DNA of 64,000 bases from Tamarix chinensis (lineage: Eukaryota > Streptophyta > Magnoliopsida > Caryophyllales > Tamaricaceae), in contig CM060172.1 of assembly GCA_030549775.1 (NCBI GenBank), positions 53,743,942 through 53,807,941 of the forward strand, in the 5' to 3' direction. The position numbers and the translations under genes were made by a program. The notes beneath the pieces were generated by a model. That model was not told the origin of the DNA and ran no database searches. It saw only the letters and a list, made by a program, of their open reading frames with translations. Shown one piece after another: positions 59,651 through 64,000 of this stretch (position 1 is its first letter; the number at the start of each line of letters is the position of its first letter).

Positions 59651-61208
59651 TGACAGATGGGATTTATATGCTATTTTCCTGAGTAAAATGTCATTTATTC
59701 CTCATTATTTTTATAAGATGTAATCTTTTCTTGAGTTTTTCTCTTTTGAATAGATTTTGCAGGAAAAGATAAAAATAAAGAAATTCAAAGGAAAAACAGA
59801 AGGAAAGAAGAAATAGAGCAAATAACATTAAGAAATATTGAAACAATGGAAGAAAAGACTAGAAATGAAGAATAAACATCAAAGGTAAACTCGTATTGAA
59901 ATTTCATGGAGAAATAATGAAGGAACAAAGAACACGGTACCCCCATATTTCTTAAACACGGGTCGTGTTTTCCACCAGAAGATAAAAATCTCAGTTTTCA
60001 AAATCTAGAAATTGGCAGAGAATTCAAAGAAAAACATGGAGGTCCTGTGTTTTTCTAAATTTTTGTAACCGCTCATACGAACTTTTTTCTGATATATTCT
60101 CTGACGATTCTGGAGTTTTGGGGTCGGTTTTTAGAGTTCGAAAGTTTAATTCTCTCTTTTTCTCTACTCTCTCTAGAAAAAACATGTACTTCACAATGCC
60201 AATTATCTTTGTCTTCCTTGTATTCAATTGAACAATTGACATTTTGCAATTCAAGTTGATAAGTTCTTCTCCATTCCTCTCTTAATAGCAAGTTTTGAAT
60301 TTTGATTAAATGCAAGTAAATTCTTTTCATTGCATTATTATTTCTCTTATTTTTAGCATTTTATTATTTATTTATTAGTAATCATTTATGTTAATTATAA
60401 ATTAGTACATTTAATTGTGTGTTATTACAATTATGCAGATAATAGAGTAGATAATATAGAATAGGAGGATTTGGAGATGGAATTAGGTTTTGAATATAAT
60501 GGCATAATTTGAATTTATGATTCTAGATGAAATTTAATTAAATTGATGGACGGAATTGAATGGTCTCGCATCATGGCTTAAGAATTTAAACTAATTAGAT
60601 TGATCACCTATCTAGTTTAGATATTAATATGTGGTAGGATAACATAATTAATATGTAACTGTTAATTAACGTGTCTAGAGTGGAAAAAAGATTAATTGTT
60701 AATCTTAGCCATTAATTCATATGATTGCATGATCCGAGCTTATATGATTATGGTCATAGTTGACTTCTTTCCATTCATAATGCTGCCATTAATTGAATCT
60801 AGAGTTCTTAACCTAAGTTATTAATTGGTTAGATGATAAATTGAGAGCTTATTCAATTTATTATAATTAAGAGAAAGCAAAGAGATGAATTATTATGAGT
60901 TTCTAAAGGTCAACGTTAAATAATTTAGAATCATTCTTTTCTCCATGATTGTTTGATACCCTAATTCCATAATCAATACCTTCTTATCCTTCTTCATTAA
61001 TTAGTGAGTAAAGCGTTCTATTATTTATCTATAGTATAGAACTTAGTGATAGAAGTAAATGTTATTGCATAATCGGGGTTTTAACATCAATTACAAAATT
61101 ATTGATTATATACCATTCCTTGTGGGTTCGACTCCTTTTTACCATCTACTACGTATTTAGAAATTAGGATATATTTATTAAATTTGTTGTGCATACGACA
61201 ACGCATCA
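59651..61208 (+). mobile_element. Solo LTR of a Tat/Athila-like Ty3/gypsy element, 1558 bp, in copia integrase
   Basis: Starts TGACAGATGGG and ends ACAACGCATCA; flanks TTTTC (59646-59650) and GTTTC (61209-61213) agree at 4 of 5. The right part carries TGTGGGTTCGACTCC and the CGCATCA terminus, which from memory are typical of Tat/Athila LTR ends. The copia integrase text continues across the joint. No internal domain, so it is a solo LTR. Frames of 76 and 85 codons on its minus strand (60024-60330) are not recognised. Confidence 0.75.
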
Positions 61209-61620
61209 GTTTCCAATTAGAGTCTTATGTCTAGTAATATTATAAATACAAAACTCATTATAATATGTCTCAGTGAAATCCAACCCATTATATATCTTGA
61301 GATTTTTCACCATCTTCCTAGTTATATTCTCAAATAGAACTTTCTACTTCTTAAGAATGAGAAAATTTTCATTCTTGTGGAGAAAAGTAGTAAATGAGAG
61401 TCATAATATATAACCCACCACTATAGGAGGAAACCTTGGGCGTTTCCACAAACTATAATAGATGTAATTTAACATACCCTTCATATAGTGTGTTGTATTA
61501 GAGAATTTGACCTTTTTAATCTTCCCAAATACACAATACTCACAAAACTTTGACTTCCTTGCTCCATAACTAAGATGACCCATCTTGCTCAAAACACTCA
61601 TAATTTTCTCACTTATATGG
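61209..61620 (-). pseudogene. Ty1/copia pre-integrase and integrase core remnant
   Basis: The minus strand reads ISEKIMSVLSKMGHL, KSKFCEYCVFGKIKKVKFS (with the zinc-binding CxxC) and HYMKGMLNYIYYSLW, corresponding to the copia GHMSE, FCEHCVFGK and TKGILDYVHSDLWG. Further on, in another frame, ENITRKMVKNLKIYNGLDF and NITRHKTLIGN correspond to the core; the catalytic TDNG reads IYNG. gLTR-k begins directly to the right. Confidence 0.88.
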
Positions 61621-62215
61621 TGTAATACCACAAAATTTTGCTTATCCTAATCCCATATCATTAATAATCTAATTTGATTCCAATCTTGATAAAATATTAT
61701 TTTATCCTTAATCAATTTCTTAATCCTTAAATCATAATTTAATCCAAATCTTTAACTAGGATAAACCATATTTTGTAATCCAATCTTAATTTAGCTAAAA
61801 TTTATCACTAATCCTATCTATGTTGGCTAATCCAAAATTGTCCAACAATAATCCCCAACCTTTTCTCTTTTTCCTTTTCTTTCTACTCCTTTCTCTTGTC
61901 ACCTTGTGCCATAATGCTTGACTTTACTCCTTGCAACTTACACCTGCCTCAACCATCACTCTCACCACTGTAACCACCATCATCACCTCCCTTTCCATCT
62001 TCATTTTCACACACCATAGCCACACAGCGTCACCTCCCTTGCTTCCATTTCTCATTCTCATGCAATATACATACATAACCATCACCATTGCTTGTTGCAC
62101 CATCTACAACTTCACCACAACACACAACCATCAACTCCCTACCACCCTTTGTGACCCTGCACAACCGTAGCACGCCTCCCCTTATTTTTCTTTCACCTAT
62201 CCACACACCCATGTC

Positions 62216-62216
<1 letters not shown>

Positions 62217-62243
<27 letters not shown>
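62217..62243. repeat. (AC)n microsatellite
   Basis: Thirteen CA units within the pyrimidine-rich zone of gLTR-k. Confidence 0.95.
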
Positions 62244-62246
<3 letters not shown>

Positions 62247-63951
62247 CACTCTCCTTCCTTCTTTTTTTTGCCTTACTTTCGACTCATTTTGTGTCTAAAA
62301 CACATTACCTGAGCTCCATTTTCCTTTCTTTTTCTTCTTATCTTCTTTTCTTCCTCTTCTCTACCCGATTTTACTTACCGAAATACCTCCATCACCATCG
62401 TGGCCACCGCGCAAAGCCTAATGCCAGTGGACCGACCACCTAGTGTTACCCCATCCTTGCCCATCACTGTCGCCAGCCATCGTCGCCGACCACCAACCTT
62501 TTTTTTTCCTCTTCTTTCTCACATCCGTTGCATTTTTATAAAATGTATTGCCTACACACGGCCTCAAGAATGGACACAAAACACTAAAATTCCTTGTCAC
62601 ATGCCCATGCAACCCAACCCAGCCTACCTATACACCCTCCCATGATTTGTTGCAGGCCCGTGCACATCTGTTCTAAATAAATTATGTTCTACCTAGTGAT
62701 TAAACACGGTTATGCTAATTCGCACAAATTGGTCATACACAATTCTAACTGTCAAACAGGGTGAGCACTGCCTACAACACGAATCTACAGCTGCCCATTT
62801 TAGCCGTGCACCCCTATTTTCACCCCCAACCCTTATCCAAATACCATAGGATTTTCACTATAGCTCTACCATACATTCCACCACACAGCTCAAGCTTCCA
62901 TTTCAATCTAGTTATTTCCATTTTTACCCTCTTTACCTTAATTTTCCCCTTGATTATCCTCTTCGAGCCTAATCATGTTTCATATTATTTTTCATAAGTG
63001 ATATTCTAGTGATCTCAAAGGAAGAGATCTAGTATTTGCATGCATAGAGCCTAATATCCTAGTTGGTAAGAATACTAATCAATATTTTAGGGTTTTTGTG
63101 TTACTTTCTTGTATGGTTATGTGAATTTCCATGATATTATTGCCATATGACTTGATGTATGTTGTTGATGATATGTTATGATTATATGGAATATGTGTTT
63201 GAAAGAAAGTAAGTATGGGTAAGAGGTATGGATGTGATTTTTTTATGCTAATGATGTATTTATAAGCCATGATAAGTGGACTTAAGCATATATATGAGGT
63301 ATGATGATAAGTATAGTGGATTTAGGAAAATAATTTTTGTGGAAAGTACAAGATTTTATAAAATAAAGGCTATTGGTTATCCTTAAGGGTATTTTGGTCA
63401 TTATAGGATAATAAGAAAATGTAGTATTGCAATGTGTTAGGTTGATTAAAATATGAAAATGATATCTTAAGCAATATTTTGGAAGGATTATTGGTTGTCT
63501 TAGCTCCCTCAAAAAGATATAATGATCTAATTAGGACATAGTGACCTAAAGTGATAATCTTATCATTTTATGTATAAAACCCTAGAGCTAATCCTGCAAT
63601 TCTGGATATGTTACTAATGTGGCATTATAAGGATGTATGTTGAATTTGGTAATCATGTGAGTTTTACGGGAAGAATTATGACCACTTGTGAGATTCGAGT
63701 TTTGGTAATTCTATGAGTATTACCTCAGGATAAGATTATTACTATATGTGTATGATATGGGAGTTACATTATGAATTACAGGCATGATAATAATGATGAT
63801 ATTTAAGAATATATATTATAATTTGTGGTTAAACAATCAATATGAGAGAATAATGCTAGGAGTTTGGAGTTAAATTTTGAGGAAGCTAAGGATCTTGACC
63901 TATATGATGTGTTTATTTGCCTCAATGTGTTATGAATCAATTATGAATAAT

Positions 63952-64000
63952 ATACTAATTATTTAAAGTGAAAGATAATGTGGGTAGGGCTAAGGTGATG
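63952..64000 (+). repeat. Start of the repeat array of gLTR-k
   Basis: The conserved opener ATACTAATTATTTAAAGTG and GAAAGATAATGTGGGTAGGG are present; the units lie beyond the window. Confidence 0.6.

Larger units (their letters stand above)
44420..64000 (-). mobile_element. Old minus-strand Ty1/copia element broken up by nested insertions, runs off the right edge
   Basis: Pieces in the right order and strand can be joined across five insertions. From right to left: integrase (61620-61209, continued at 59650-59235), a decayed stretch (59234-59004), reverse-transcriptase end and RNase H start (55357-55105), RNase H (54605-54185), polypurine-like AAGTTGGATATTC, and 3' LTR (54166-53660, continued at 44524-44420). 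The insertions are gLTR-k, a Tat-like solo LTR, gLTR-j, a small element near 54615-55125, and gLTR-h. Most of reverse transcriptase is missing. The 5' half of the element would lie beyond gLTR-k. Confidence 0.8.
61621..64000 (+). mobile_element. gLTR-k: giant LTR-like element, 5' 2.4 kb, cut by right edge
   Basis: Opens TGTAATACCACAAAATTTTG at 61621 inside the copia integrase text; the left flank is TATGG. A pyrimidine-rich zone (about 61850-62960) with an (AC)n run is followed by AGTGATCTCAAAGGAAG-type text and AT-rich DNA. The array opener ATACTAATTATTTAAAGTG appears at 63952 just before the edge. The frames in the pyrimidine-rich zone are composition artefacts. Confidence 0.75.

Overview
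The window is intergenic DNA from a flowering-plant nuclear genome. It is AT-rich and dominated by plant retrotransposons. One protein-coding gene looks intact, and it has a plant-style short intron. A block of Arabidopsis-type telomere heptamers (CCCTAAA) and plant-type hAT, Harbinger, SINE, Ty1/copia and Ty3/gypsy remnants support this. I cannot name the species.

The intact gene (39125-39802 joined to 39902-40264, plus strand) encodes a 346-residue alpha/beta hydrolase of the plant monoacylglycerol-lipase-like family. Other coding traces are decayed transposon domains or short unidentified fragments.

Most of the rest consists of eleven copies (called gLTR-a to gLTR-k here) of one superfamily of very long LTR-like elements, 3.3-5.4 kb each. 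They start TGTAAYNCCCC or TGAAATRCCCC and end GGGTGTTACA. Four insertions have 5-bp target duplications that are exact or 4 of 5 (c, h and j 4 of 5), and d, e and i are exact. None contains gag or pol, so most look like solo LTRs. Each has an AT-rich start and a pyrimidine-rich zone. Many then carry a TTA microsatellite, an array of 50-60 bp units, and a hairpin 75-100 bp before the 3' end. The paired bases of the hairpin and of one stem in the array units change in a compensating way between copies.

Layout. 1-3061: gLTR-b (minus) inside gLTR-a. 3062-14099: small elements, namely a 222-bp tandem duplication, a 996-bp hAT with an 8-bp duplication, a tRNA-type SINE with a 15-bp duplication, a 1.56-kb internally deleted copia element with a 5-bp duplication, a 919-bp Harbinger-like element with TTA duplication, and a 2.6-kb (TA)n-flanked element carrying about 1 kb of telomere-like repeats. 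14105-27728: a three-level nest, gLTR-c containing d containing e. 28308-36218: gLTR-f, gLTR-g and the 3' end of a plus-strand copia element. 36880-37920: a decayed Ty3/gypsy integrase split by a 369-bp MITE. 38900-40450: the hydrolase gene. 44420 to the right edge: one old minus-strand copia element spread over at least 19.6 kb because gLTR-h (itself containing gLTR-i), a small element, gLTR-j, a Tat/Athila-like solo LTR and gLTR-k landed in its LTR, RNase H, RT and integrase.

Long proline/serine-rich frames in the pyrimidine-rich zones are composition artefacts and are not annotated as genes.
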